Origin: Cristatella mucedo | Lineage: Eukaryota > Bryozoa > Phylactolaemata > Cristatellidae | Length of the DNA: 64,000 nucleotides | NCBI GenBank assembly: GCA_009760855.2 | Contig: WPIO01000018.1 | Span: 4,061,001-4,125,000, forward strand | Direction: 5' to 3' | Shown here: positions 22,889-32,749 of the stretch, one piece after another | Position numbering within the stretch: position 1 is the stretch's first letter | How the letters are laid out: every line of letters begins with the position of its first letter | Program-made: the position numbers and the translations under genes | Notes under the pieces: generated by a model | What the model saw: only the letters and a program-made list of their open reading frames with translations | Told to the model about the DNA's origin: nothing | The model's database searches: none

Positions 22889-23474
22889 ATGGCAGCCAGC
22901 CAAGCTTCTGGGACCTGCTTAAATGAAGCGAGAGATTACTACCGCCGTAATGTGGAACGCAGCAACGAAGCCGTCAAACGGTCGGTCAGCGAGACGACGA
23001 GTCACATTCTCAAAATGCTCGAATATGTAAATAGCCAAGATAAGAGATTCGAGCGGAACCCGGTGGGTGCCGGCAGCCAAAAACAGTCGCTTAAAGTGAA
23101 AAAAGCTGATGAATTCGATTACAATGTCAAACTGATCTGCGATACCTCGAAATGGACGTGGGGAGGCTCCGGCCGTCGAGACGATTGTGTGATCAAGTCC
23201 GGTGCACCGGAGCTGACAACTTCGAGGATGTGGAAGCTCAACAAGCCTGTCAAGGACCCTGTCGATACGATGGACGCCACGCTGGAGATTGTCGGAGCAG
23301 GCACTGCCCTTCCTCAGCCTTTGCCGGGATACGCGTTCGTGCTTGCTTGCTGTGTGGATGGGTCTCCGGTCAGTTGGAGCGACCTCTGCTATGGTGGCGA
23401 CGTCGCGCCCTTTCTGGTTCGAAAGCGGCTGCACAAGCACATGGAGCAGGCGATCGCGAGAGGCAACGTACCAG
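22889..23474 (+). CDS. cGAS-like/Mab-21 nucleotidyltransferase, exon 1
   Basis: This is the first coding exon of a probable cGAS-like receptor, a family that senses nucleic acid and makes cyclic dinucleotides that trigger STING-type signalling. The start at 22889 has a good Kozak context (cgcaATGG) and the helical N-terminus begins at once. The nucleotidyltransferase GS motif is at residues 62-63. The metal-binding pair Glu75 and Asp77 lies in 'DEFDYNV'. A 'PGYAFV' strand and a helix with 'FLVRKRLHKHMEQA' follow. The exon ends at a CCAG|GTACGT donor in phase 1. It joins the exon at 27232 in frame. It could instead be a structural Mab-21 relative, but the catalytic residues are kept. Family assignment is by motif recognition; enzymatic activity is inferred. 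Confidence 0.85.
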
Positions 23475-24694
23475 GTACGTTGAAACTCTTGCGTCGCCAT
23501 CCCCGCATGAAGCTAGTAGGCCTGGCTACTGGTCAGTGCAGAGAAAGTCAATGTCGGGAAAATGGTGCCGATCGGAGCTCCGGAGGCGCTCTATGTGGCT
23601 GACTCGTTTGTCCTGGCACAGCTTCCGTCAGTGCAAATGGCGGCTATACGATAACCACTCTATGTAGCCGCTTCCACAGAGTTGAAACCGGTCGTCCTTG
23701 TGTTCCTTTAGGCCCGCAGCCTCGATCGACAATCTGCTAGAACTTCCGGTCAAATAGCCCCATCGGCAAGGGTAAGGAATGGTAACTGGGTAGCTATAAA
23801 AATTAGCCTTCTCATTATCTAGGCCCTTTAGTATTTCGCCAAAAATCAGGCTAAATCACTAAACGAGTGAACGAGAAGCACGGCACGTACTTTGGTTTGT
23901 TGTAATCAGCTATTCAATATTTGTATATATTTGGGCACTGTGCCTCCTTCGTATGCAAGGTTCACTGAGTACAGACTGTACCTGTGAAATCAAAAGGGGG
24001 CGGGGCATTAATCGGAGTCTATAAGTCCGTTCTGCTGATGAAAACCTAAGCCTGCATTCACAGTTAAGATGTTTATATGATGGCTGAAGATTTCTTTCCC
24101 GGGCCTGTCATCAAGCCTGCACAGGTTATCGGGAGTCCGAAGGCACATCCATCTGTCAAAATGTCTGCGATTATCTGCTACTGTTCTAACAATAGATTCT
24201 TTTTTCGGCCACTTGGTTATTCAGAAAAGTTTTTTTGCAAGTCAGGCAAAGTGCACAGAGTCTCCGACGCTTGTATGATCCAGCGCCAATTTGTTTTGGT
24301 TTCCTGGCCTGCAAAGTGCAACAATATCATCATCTTTAAACAGTCCACACATGACACCGTCATGGTGGGCATCGGCACACTGGCGTCATAATGGGCACGG
24401 ACCCTCACACATTGGCCATAAAGCACTGCGAGGATGATTTATATCTCCGCAATAATTTTGGAAATGCAAAAGAAATCAGCTCTGATCTTTCAGTGCTGAC
24501 ATTGTAGTTTGTTCAAACGGTGGACATGCAGATGGTTAGAAGGAATTGTTTTCCACCAGCATGGGGTTAGCCTGGCAATCATTTCTGAGAAACTTCTGTT
24601 TGCATCCCAATCCAGAATCAGTCAAGAAATTATGAGCATGAATATGTGCTTGGAGGATGGGAAGCATTTTACAGTTTAGTAAAGTAAATGTTAA

Positions 24695-24835
24695 GTGATC
24701 AAACGGGCTCTATTTAAATAGCAGCAGAGTAGCCTAGGTGGCTATGATTCCACTTGCTGTAGCAGCAAACGTTTGCCTGTTGCATGACTCGAACCAGCGA
24801 TATAAGTCATGAAGTACGGACACCTTGCCCCCACC
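24695..24835 (-). mobile_element. SINE type B, degenerate
   Basis: On the plus strand it reads 'aaacgggctctatttaaatagcagcagag', then 'actcgaaccagcgatataagtcatgaagt'. This is the reverse of the SINE tail and B-box region seen at 49440-49885. Confidence 0.45.
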
Positions 24836-24839
24836 TTAA

Positions 24840-25036
24840 GATCCGGGTGCAGTAAACTCATATATCAGATATTCAAGAGGTGTACGTAAAAGGAGAAACG
24901 CTGGATACACTAACAGCAGCTCTATCATGACAGTGCTAGAAGTAATTAGCTGTACCTCAATAATAACCAAGAAGGAACCCGATATGTGTGTGTGTGTGTG
25001 TGTGTATGTATGTGTCGGTGTGTCTGTGTCTGTGTC

Positions 25037-25079
<43 letters not shown>

Positions 25080-25650
25080 GCGTGTGTGTGCGTGTGTGTG
25101 TGTGTCTGTGTGTGTGTCTGTGTGTGTGTGTATGTGTTCTGCTTGATTGGGAGCCAGTGCAAGTCGGCGAGAAGTGGTTTGATGTGGCAATTGCGATACT
25201 CAGGAGAGATGAGCCTAGCTGCAGAGTTTTGTATCAAGTGTGGGCGCCTGATAGCACAGGTCGGTAAACCAGTAAGCAGTGAGTTACAGTAGGCAAGACG
25301 GGATTTCACAAATGCATGAACCAATTTGGATTTGGTATCCCTGTCTGAAAAAGCCCGAATTTTAGCAATGTTATGTAGCTAAAAGTAGGCATACTTGACT
25401 GTGGAGATGATGTGGTCGGTTAATGAAAGGTTACTTTGGAGCATGACACTTGGATTTCGTGGAGATTCAGCAGGAGACATGCTGGCAGAGCCGATTTTGA
25501 GCATCAGGTTATTTTGTCGTGTTACTGTTTACGAACGTTTGCTGTCATCCATATGTGGGTGTCATCAAAACATGCAACAAGGGTGCGTACAGAACTCGAC
25601 GTGCTTGAGGGTAGGGGGTTGGAGTTCATGTGTAGGTGCTCCTGACTACT
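24840..25650 (-). mobile_element. LINE family 1 copy disrupted by a GT microsatellite
   Basis: From 25137 rightwards it aligns with 54930-55440 of the better copy. The minus strand shows 'MVHAFVKSRLAYCNSLLTGLPTCAIRR', 'LIQNSAARLIS' and 'IKPLLADLHWLPIKQ'. Directly at the HWLPIKQ codons the sequence changes into the GT tract, so the element is cut there. 'NLGV'-region sequence is opposite 25440-25500. Confidence 0.75.
24985..25136. repeat. (GT)n microsatellite
   Basis: About 150 bp of GT repeat with GTCT and GTGC interruptions. Overlapping open frames on both strands are artefacts. Confidence 0.95.
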
Positions 25651-25899
25651 CCTATGCTGTGCCACCTGCTGAATTCCCCTTGTTTATCACTGCAGCAACT
25701 AAAATTTGTTAACAGCACCTCGAACCCCTAGCTCTACCAGTAATTGGAAGTGCATCTGCAAAGACCAGTGTCGAAACATACGTTAAGCTTTTTTTGAAAA
25801 ATTACTGTAGTTCAGGAGCCACCAGAGGATGTTTATAACCCTTTTATGGTAGGAGGGCCCCAGAATAAAACACTTCGTCACTCGAACAACTTTTATAAT

Positions 25900-26215
25900 G
25901 CAATGTAGTGTATTTCTGTCCGTAACTTCACAATTCCACGAAGACTAAGTGGGTGTTACGCAATATTGATTTGATTAGCACACTCACAGCCTAAGCGGCT
26001 TTCGGTACGCATTCGGTAGCCAACAGACTTCTTCTCACGAAACAAAGAGAAAGTGAGAAGCACAGCTGTCAGGGGAGCAGTTGCGGTAATGAATAGTAGG
26101 GAGGTAGCAGCTAGGACCGCTGAATAGGATGTGCCATAGTCGACAGCAGAAGAGTCATCGTCGTTGCACAAGAATCTTGTATTTGAGTTCCATAGTCTAT
26201 GACCTGCATAGCAAA
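25900..26215 (-). mobile_element. LINE family 2 3' end
   Basis: The reversed tail and 3' UTR lie at 25903-25975, followed leftward-reading by the C-terminal tract opposite 25980-26215. It is immediately followed by the same module in the other orientation. Confidence 0.7.
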
Positions 26216-26221
26216 CGCTTC

Positions 26222-26385
26222 TGCCAGCTCCTCTCCTGACTCAGCTATGCTTACCACTTTCTCTTTGTTGCGTGAGAAGAAGTCTGCTGGCTACCGAATG
26301 CGTACCGAAAGCCGCTTAGGCTGTAATTACGCTACACAAAACTCTCCTTCGTAACACCCACATAGTCTTCATTACCGGCCCAGAA
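26222..26385 (+). mobile_element. LINE family 2 3' UTR fragment, inverted partner
   Basis: It starts with 'ctcctctcctgactcagctatgc' and runs through the 'ggctaccgaatgcgtaccgaaagcc' block. It is the plus-strand version of 25900-26080, so the two can form a long stem. Confidence 0.7.
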
Positions 26386-27231
26386 GAACCATTTAGCTGC
26401 ATGAGAGACAATATCCGGTGCGACCACTTCACTGTCTACTTTAAAGATTAACTTTGCTCTTTATTTTTTCTGAGACCAGAAACATAAACACGTTTAATTT
26501 GGTCTTTAGCCGCATCTGAGGAGGTAACAGCTTGCTACCTACAGTATACTAAAGAGTTTTTACTTCACAGCGGCTGCCGGCTTGACAAAATTACTGCCTT
26601 AACCAACAGTATTATAATAATATCCCCGTGCGGCAAGTTGACCAATTCGTGAAAAATTCCGACGGTGCTACTATTTTCTTATTAGCTGTAATAATTGAGT
26701 CAAATATTTTTGCCGGCATGATAATACTGCAGATTTTTTCCGTATAAAAAAGCAACCGTTCAGAGCGAGGGCAAGTTTTTAAAAAAGAATCTGGCGAACT
26801 ATCAGCAAAATTTATTTATGGGATTTGGCACTCGAAGCCAAATATTTAGTATAACGTTACTTTTGTCGTGCAGACGCCATCCCGAGCTACATGCTCGCAA
26901 GTAAGATTCTTGAACGTTAGCAACTTCTAGAGTGTCCAAGCGATGAGCAACCCCTCTCGCCCCCTGTCCCTCGCCCCCTGCGTAGATCTTTTTTTATACT
27001 AAAGCGGAGCGATCGCTCCACGGAGCATATCCAATAGCCCCGTTCGGGGGGGGGCAGCGATTGCTGACCTCGGCAACCCCGTGACGCTATCCCGTGTGTG
27101 GGCCGCTGCTGACGTTATGTTATATATATTCTGTATTTACTATATATATATATTATTTTATTTATATATTATATATTGTTTATATATATTCCTCATTTAT
27201 TCTGTATATTCCGCACGCGTTACTGTTTCAG

Positions 27232-27614
27232 CTAATGCGAGGCTGAAGTCCAAGCTCTCCGGGCCAGCTCTCACGTTCACCATTAGTCGCGATGGCGGCA
27301 ACAACATATCAGTCGACCTGGTGCCTTTCTTTGACCTGCCTCACCTCTGGCCTTGCTCCGACTGGCCGCGAAGCCAGACTCGCCGCTGGTTGAAGGAGGA
27401 TAAGATCAGAAGTGTCCAAGCGAAAGGCGTCCAGCTCGTACCGAAGAAGAACTTCTGCTGGCTGATTTCATTTAATTTCGCCGAGACTGAGCTCCTGGAC
27501 GGTATCGACACGGGCACCGGATGCAGAAAGATGACCGTGCGAATTCTGAAGCATCTCAACAATACGCACTGGTGCCGCATGACTAAGCCTCCCATATCAT
27601 CCTACATACTAAAG
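27232..27614 (+). CDS. cGAS-like/Mab-21 nucleotidyltransferase, exon 2
   Basis: The acceptor 'gtttcag' is followed by two bases that complete the split codon from exon 1 (G|CT, Ala196). The third catalytic acid is Asp224 in 'NNISVDLVP', equivalent to the 'ISVDI' strand of vertebrate cGAS. 'LWP', a 'QLVPK' tract, and 'WLISFNFAETELL' mark the hinge between the catalytic core and the helical lobe. The next tract reads 'GCRKMTVRILKHL' directly, without the Cys/His-rich zinc ribbon inserted there in vertebrate cGAS. The exon ends AAG|GTGAGG in phase 0. The open frame continues into the intron to 27734 but that part has no family similarity. Confidence 0.85.
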
Positions 27615-27899
27615 GTGAGGAGCGAAATCGGTCTGGACGCCTGGTGCGGTCCTGCAGCTGATGCTGTCAGTCGTTACGCTTATTGGGCAGGGCAGAAGGA
27701 ACCCGCGGCGAGCCCATTCGTTTCCTTTTCTTGAGCGATTCGGCAGCTCCGGCGAGCTGCTTCTGTGTACCGAGTTCGACCGTCGTGATGTGCTCTGAAT
27801 TTATCTTTGATGGCTGCCAAAAAATTGAAAGTTCCGTCAAGAAGTCTACTTCCAAAGCTGGCCATTACGCCCGATCCCTTATTAAGAGTAATAGCAGTA

Positions 27900-28460
27900 T
27901 ACCACGGTCTTACCCTTTCGGGGTTTTGTCTTGGCTGGACTGTTGCAAATTCTTAGTGGCTGGGCTATCAACAAGGCGGTTAAGCCTCTAGAGCCTACGA
28001 TTAATATGGCAATGAGGTTAGTCAAGAAATGTCAGATGTTCATCTATTTGTCGGCTTTGATAAGGAACCTGCGATGGCTCCCGGCCTTCAACCGATATAG
28101 AGCAAAGATCTCACCCCGATCCACAAGGCCCAGCGTGTCTAGCCTTCCTCCTACCTAGCTGAGCAGCTGTACTAGTTTCAGCCTCCTCATACACTCGAAT
28201 CATCTAGGGATAGTAAATTAGCCGCTACCTTTCTTTGCCTAAGACTGTTGGTGACTGACGCTTTTGTCCAGCAGTTCCTAGACTGTGTTTCTTTGTTACT
28301 TGCTTTTAAAATTCTTGTCCATTCAAAGCTTCTCTCCGGCTACCGACTATGGTGCATACTTTTCCAGCCGTCCTGAGCTGCTACTTCCATGCTGCTCGCT
28401 ACCTCAGCTGCCACCCATGACTTAACTATTCTTCCCTCTGCTCTCTGCAGTGTGACATGA
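27900..28460 (+). mobile_element. LINE family 2, degenerate C-terminal and 3' region
   Basis: The tract equivalent to 'GWAINKAVKPLEPTINMAMRLVKKCQMF' lies at 27955-28040. A 'KTVGD' remnant lies near 28245 and the 'ctgagctgctacttccatgctgctcgctacctcagctgcc' tract near 28373-28410. Frames are broken. Confidence 0.65.
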
Positions 28461-28464
28461 GCCT

Positions 28465-28540
28465 TTTGTATAGCGGCATGAGATAGCTTACAAATCTCCA
28501 TTCAGGCGCTTTACATAAGCTACCGGGCTCGTGCCCACGA
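28465..28540 (-). mobile_element. SINE type C (tRNA head, LINE-like tail) remnant
   Basis: The plus strand reads 'tatagcggcatgagatagcttacaaatctccattcaggcgctttac' then 'ccgggctcgtgcccacgagc'. This is a degenerate reverse of the SINE at 57762-57945. Confidence 0.5.
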
Positions 28541-28699
28541 GCTTCATTACTTAACTTCCGGTCTTGTTTAAGAGCATTCTACTACTTATTTGCGGCTGTT
28601 GCTCTGAGCACGCCCTCGTGTTTTATCGACATGCTTCTAAGGCTGCCGTCGTTAACCAGGAACAAGTTGTACGTCTACGCTGACTGTCTGAAAACGTTC

Positions 28700-29650
28700 C
28701 GTCCGAGGTAAAATAACAATGACACCCATCCCGAGCATCGCGTATAGCACGAGTGCGTAACATCCGGCTTGACATGGTGTAACGCCGAAGGCTCGGCGGG
28801 GTAGGCTTGACCTGCCGTTTACCTAGCGGCTTAACCTAGTGCTTAATGCCGTTCGGTGCGCGCCTACACGCAATAAGCTGGCCGCCACGAAACGAGCGTT
28901 TCTGGCGCCGACCTGCTACCATTACTAAAGGGGGTCGTGAGCCCGCGGCGTGAATTGGAAAGCGAGACACACAAATTCGGGATTTTATTGAACTTTATTC
29001 GCAAGCGCACAAAGTCGCTTCGCGTCTAGCTCAGTTTTATCTCCACACTCCTCGCACGTTCTCAACAGCACCAACACTCTTGCGGAGGGAATACTTCTCC
29101 ACACTGGGCGCGAACCGGAGCCTAAACCCTAACCAGAGAACTAGGATCCGGTTTCCACCAGTGCGGTAGGAATACTCCACACACGCCAACTCAAGCACTC
29201 CTGCGGAGGAAACACGTCTCCGCACTTACGCTAGTTACATCTATACTGGGGAACGACCCAAATAGACGGAGCTCAAACTGGAGCCTAAACCCTAACCGGA
29301 GAACTAGGGCTCCCCACACACGCCAACTACACCTAGCTCGCACCGGTAAATCAATATGCCGAGACCACGTGCTAGCGCGCACACACAAAATACAAAAGAA
29401 ACACAGAATGCCAGCTCGGGCGCGATACGACCGTATTCGGTGGAGTCCACCGAATCCTCCTAGCGCTGTCTCGTCCTGTTCCGTCAATCGCCGGCAAACA
29501 GCCCGCCCTCCTCCCTCGCTTTCAGAGAAACGATTCTGACGGCGTCGAAGCGCGGAGCCGGAACAAAGACAGAAGACCCAAAAGACCAAAGACAAAAGAC
29601 CAAGAGCGAGCGTCGCTCGACTCTTAAATACCTAGCTGAGACAATGGGGC
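28700..29650. repeat. GC-rich segment with imperfect direct repeats
   Basis: The phrase 'ggagcctaaaccctaacc' recurs at about 29117 and 29279. A 'tccacac...gccaac...actcttgcggagg' unit recurs at about 29040, 29171 and 29311, a spacing of roughly 130-160 bp. Open frames on the minus strand have no known domain. It could be a transposon end or a decayed satellite. Confidence 0.45.
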
Positions 29651-30227
29651 AAGAGCGTAGTGGTATTGGGCCCGACACACCGGCCCATTACGGCAAGGAA
29701 TCAATACCGTCAGTAAGCCGCTGGAAGGGCACCTCTGTCCAGCTTGAATGGCGAATGGGTTCCAGATGATTCTTTCTTGGAACGAGTTAAGGTGGAGGTT
29801 GACAGGCCAGCCAACATCAATCAGCAGCTTCCGCGCGTACCGGACCAATTCTAAATGCCGAATCGCCACCGCTCGTCTCAGAGCTTCCTGGCTTGCTCTT
29901 AAGCGCTTCCTCTCTGGCTCACTGCTCCAGGACAAAGGAGCTCTAGCCCGCCGCCGAACAGCTCTTGTTCTCGCTAAAATTCAGCCAAGGCCAGCAGGGC
30001 GCTACAATGGCACCACCTGTAACTTAGCATCAATATTTCTTCATGCGATCACTGGAATTCCTGGTTGGCGAACCAGGCAGCTCTCATTTGTGAACGCATT
30101 TGGGTGCCGATGAAGCTACAGGTGCTTGAAAAATGATGGATCTGTACGATGTACAGTTGATAAAGTGCCCCCAAGGTAATATGCGACTGCTAGCGGCCGA
30201 AAGAAAGTTTCTCTTTTGACTTTGCAG

Positions 30228-30470
30228 AATCTGCTATTTTGGGAATGCGAGGAGCTTCCGAGCGACGCGGACTGGGCGCCGAACAAGCTCGGGGAAAGGT
30301 TGCTGGGTCTTACGAAGAAGCTGCAGCAACGCATCGTCGACCAAAACGCGCCGCACTACTTCTATCCGACCTTGAATCTGTTGGCAGACAAGGATCCGAA
30401 TGAGTTGTCAAGCGTACGAAAAGAAGTTGACAAGTTTCTGAAAAATCCCTCGGACTTCCTGAAGTCATAG
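30228..30470 (+). CDS. cGAS-like/Mab-21 nucleotidyltransferase, exon 3 (terminal)
   Basis: The frame is joined in phase 0 from exon 2. It begins 'NLLFWECEELPSDADW', the conserved Mab-21 C-terminal signature. A helix with 'KLGERLLGLTKKLQQ' and 'APHYFYPTLNLL' follow, the tract matching 'ENYFIPEFNLF' of vertebrate cGAS. It closes with a charged tail and TAG at 30468-30470. The three exons total 1212 bp, or 403 residues plus stop, a normal size for a cGAS-like receptor without an added N-terminal domain. All splice phases agree, which supports a single intact gene. Confidence 0.85.
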   Translation, partial: NLLFWECEELPSDADWAPNKLGERLLGLTKKLQQRIVDQNAPHYFYPTLNLLADKDPNELSSVRKEVDKFLKNPSDFLKS

Positions 30471-30815
30471 GTTCAGGGCAGATCCGATCCGAGGTCATAC
30501 TGACCGCGGCATTGGAGTGAAGCTTTACACTATTACCATCAGGAATCCTGTCAATCTGGAAATCAGGAAAATTCTTTTCTTCATTGCGTTCCAAATGTCA
30601 GAAAGTCTTTGTAGACCACCTGCTAAAGCTAGTGTGCATCGCATTCGGAAGCCGGACGCTGCTCGTCGAGGGCACGCTGTTCAGCAGCCGCAGGTTTGAC
30701 ATGACCTCATCCACACCGCTGAAATCGCGTTTTTACGAAAATGATTTGCCCACCCATCTGAACACCGACTCCGTTCGTGCGAGCCGAAAGGTGCGGCCTT
30801 CATTCGCACCCAACT

Positions 30816-30821
30816 AATAAA
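30816..30821 (+). promoter_or_regulatory. Candidate polyadenylation signal
   Basis: AATAAA lies 346 bp after the stop codon of the nucleotidyltransferase gene. A second AATAAA is at 31177-31182. Which one is used cannot be told. Confidence 0.4.
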
Positions 30822-31189
30822 AAGAGCTTGTTTTCCATCCACGTCGACACGCTTAGGTTAGACGCTGCGTGCTAAAGATGCGTCCGGCATGCACCCGGAA
30901 CCACTCTATAAGTTCTGTAGTTCCTCGACGTAAGCCCGATAGCAGCCGTGCAGTCGCTATCGGGCATCTGCTAAGGGGGTGGGGCGCTCTCGGCGGAAGT
31001 GGCCTGGTATGGTTGCCGTTGCGACTGGAGCCGCAGCCGTGCCCACCCCGTTCTGCCAGGCACATGGGCGGAAACTTCTCGTCTCGCTGGCCTCTTGCCA
31101 GCGGCCCTAGTTTCCTCCATGAGGCTTTGATGTTCGCCCTTATTGGGTCTATGTGAGAAGTGCCACTCTGTTGCTAAATAAATTCTGCA

Positions 31190-32370
31190 GTGAAGACATT
31201 TGCGACAGAAAAGCAGACCACCGAGGCAAGGACTCCATTTTCATATGGATTCTCTTAGATGAGGGCGTGACGATTGCCAGTGTCTGCAACAGTGGATTGA
31301 GGATCCTAAGACTATTTGTTAAGGGTTAAAGGTGAGCTGATTCTGCAGCCTCATTAATGTAGCAGCCGAAGAGTTAGTTGGTATGTATGTCAAATATGTA
31401 AAACGCTAACGTCCTTGAATGTAGTATATTCGTTTTGCTGATAAAAGTAATGTTTGACACGTCAAATAATTATATTAGATTGAGGCTCATCCTACAAAAG
31501 TGCCCTACATCTTTCGAGAGGTTTAGTGTATTTTTACATTGCTTGGTATTCAATCTGTTGAGTCTTTAAGATAGCCATGCTTGGCTGATGTCAACTGAAA
31601 TTCGCGACCTTGACTTCTCACATATCATCACAGATCATCAGAAGGTTAACACGACAGTGTGGTTACATCAAATGATAGCTCATAGGGCATAACTCATCAC
31701 TCCCTTACTTCCCCTTTAATGACTATCACCACAGCTAGCAGTGGGAAATCAAGGATCACCCACTGCAGGACTTGAACTCACGATCTTAGTCGTGAAGAGC
31801 GAGCTCCTTACCCTTAGGCCAAGAGCCAGGGGCTCACATTCGATTGAAAGGGGGATTTTTTGGGTCGATTGCAATTATCTCTCACGGGTGTCCTAAGTGC
31901 CAAGTTTCGATCTTTTTGGATGCCCACGTGGCCTGAAAAAGCAACTCAAAAATACTTTCGAACGACGTATCGGTACGGAACCTCGCCATGGTAAGCAAGA
32001 TAATGACAGTGATCTCAAAAATAACGCCGACGTGTTCGTGACAAGCAGTGACGGACGTCTGTGCAAGAGCAGACATAGAGCTGAAACTAAAAGAATACGT
32101 CGTATGCCCCGCTTTTACACATGCAAGCTCGCCGTGACAATCCGCCGGCTCTCTGACTGCCCCATCCGCTATATTCATTTCTTAGTATGAAGGCCACCTA
32201 ATCGGCGGCCTCTTCCAGTTGATACCTAACTGAAGGGTACTGAGCCGTCAGCGAATGCACCTGAATTTACAGTCGCAGTCAGTCGGCAAATGCTAAACGG
32301 GCTTCCGCAGCTCCAATCCTTCTTGATGGCCGCCCGTAAGCATGAGACAGCCTCTTAAATTCCCCCTGTT
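31190..32370. other. Intergenic; SINE remnant, otherwise unassigned
   Basis: A minus-strand type B SINE head lies at about 31735-31830 ('cccactgcaggacttgaactcacgatcttagtcgtg'). Its tail-like phrase 'cagcctcattaatgtagcagccgaagag' lies near 31347. Open frames at 31882-32190 on both strands lack any domain. Confidence 0.4.
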
Positions 32371-32745
32371 AATAATAAGGAAAATGATAATAAATTTGTA
32401 TAGCGCCCTCGTAGAAGTTAATCTCTTGTTGCACATTTTACATATGCTGAAATGAAATGAAACACGGTAGAACGTTTAGCGGTAATTTGCTCAAGGACAG
32501 CAAGTGTATCGAGGTTAAAAGTGACATGCGTGCCGACACTGCATGCTGCCACTAACCACATTTGCATGCTGACCCTGTGCATGTCACCCCTAACCATGTT
32601 ATTCATTTTGTTTGTTTGTCAAGCATGATTTTACTCACCATTCAATTGCATTTCCCTTTGCAGCAAATGTAAAGCGCCTAGAGAGAGATTGAGTTCTCTG
32701 AGGGCGCTTTATCAAGTGCAATATTATTATTATTATTATTATTAG
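32371..32745. mobile_element. Two LINE 3' ends head to head
   Basis: A minus-oriented tail and hairpin occupy about 32371-32480. A plus-oriented 3' UTR, hairpin and (ATT)n tail occupy about 32525-32745. The plus copy gives one of the cleanest hairpins: AAAGCGCC at 32671 pairs with GGCGCTTT at about 32703. Confidence 0.8.
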
Positions 32746-32749
32746 AAAA

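Larger units (their letters stand above)
23475..27231 (+). other. Intron 1 of the nucleotidyltransferase gene
   Basis: The donor is GTACGT and the acceptor is 'ttactgtttcag'. It holds a type B SINE (about 24695-24835), a GT microsatellite, a minus-strand LINE family 1 copy and a head-to-head pair of family 2 fragments. Unassigned AT-rich sequence occupies about 23480-24690 and 26385-27230, with TATATA runs near 27120-27190. Confidence 0.75.
27615..30227 (+). other. Intron 2 of the nucleotidyltransferase gene
   Basis: The donor is GTGAGG and the acceptor is 'cttttgactttgcag'. It contains a family 2 LINE remnant, a SINE remnant and a GC-rich segment with imperfect internal repeats. Confidence 0.75.

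Noticed and set aside
23152-23667. 171-codon plus-strand frame overlapping the nucleotidyltransferase exon 1
   Set aside because: It is a different frame with no family similarity; the exon 1 frame has catalytic motifs and correct phase.
24077-24391. 104-codon frame in intron 1 of the nucleotidyltransferase gene
   Set aside because: No domain, no splice sites joining it in phase, and no conservation argument available.
29117-29131. Interstitial telomere repeat
   Set aside because: Only one or two CCCTAA-like units per site, so too short to be called telomeric.
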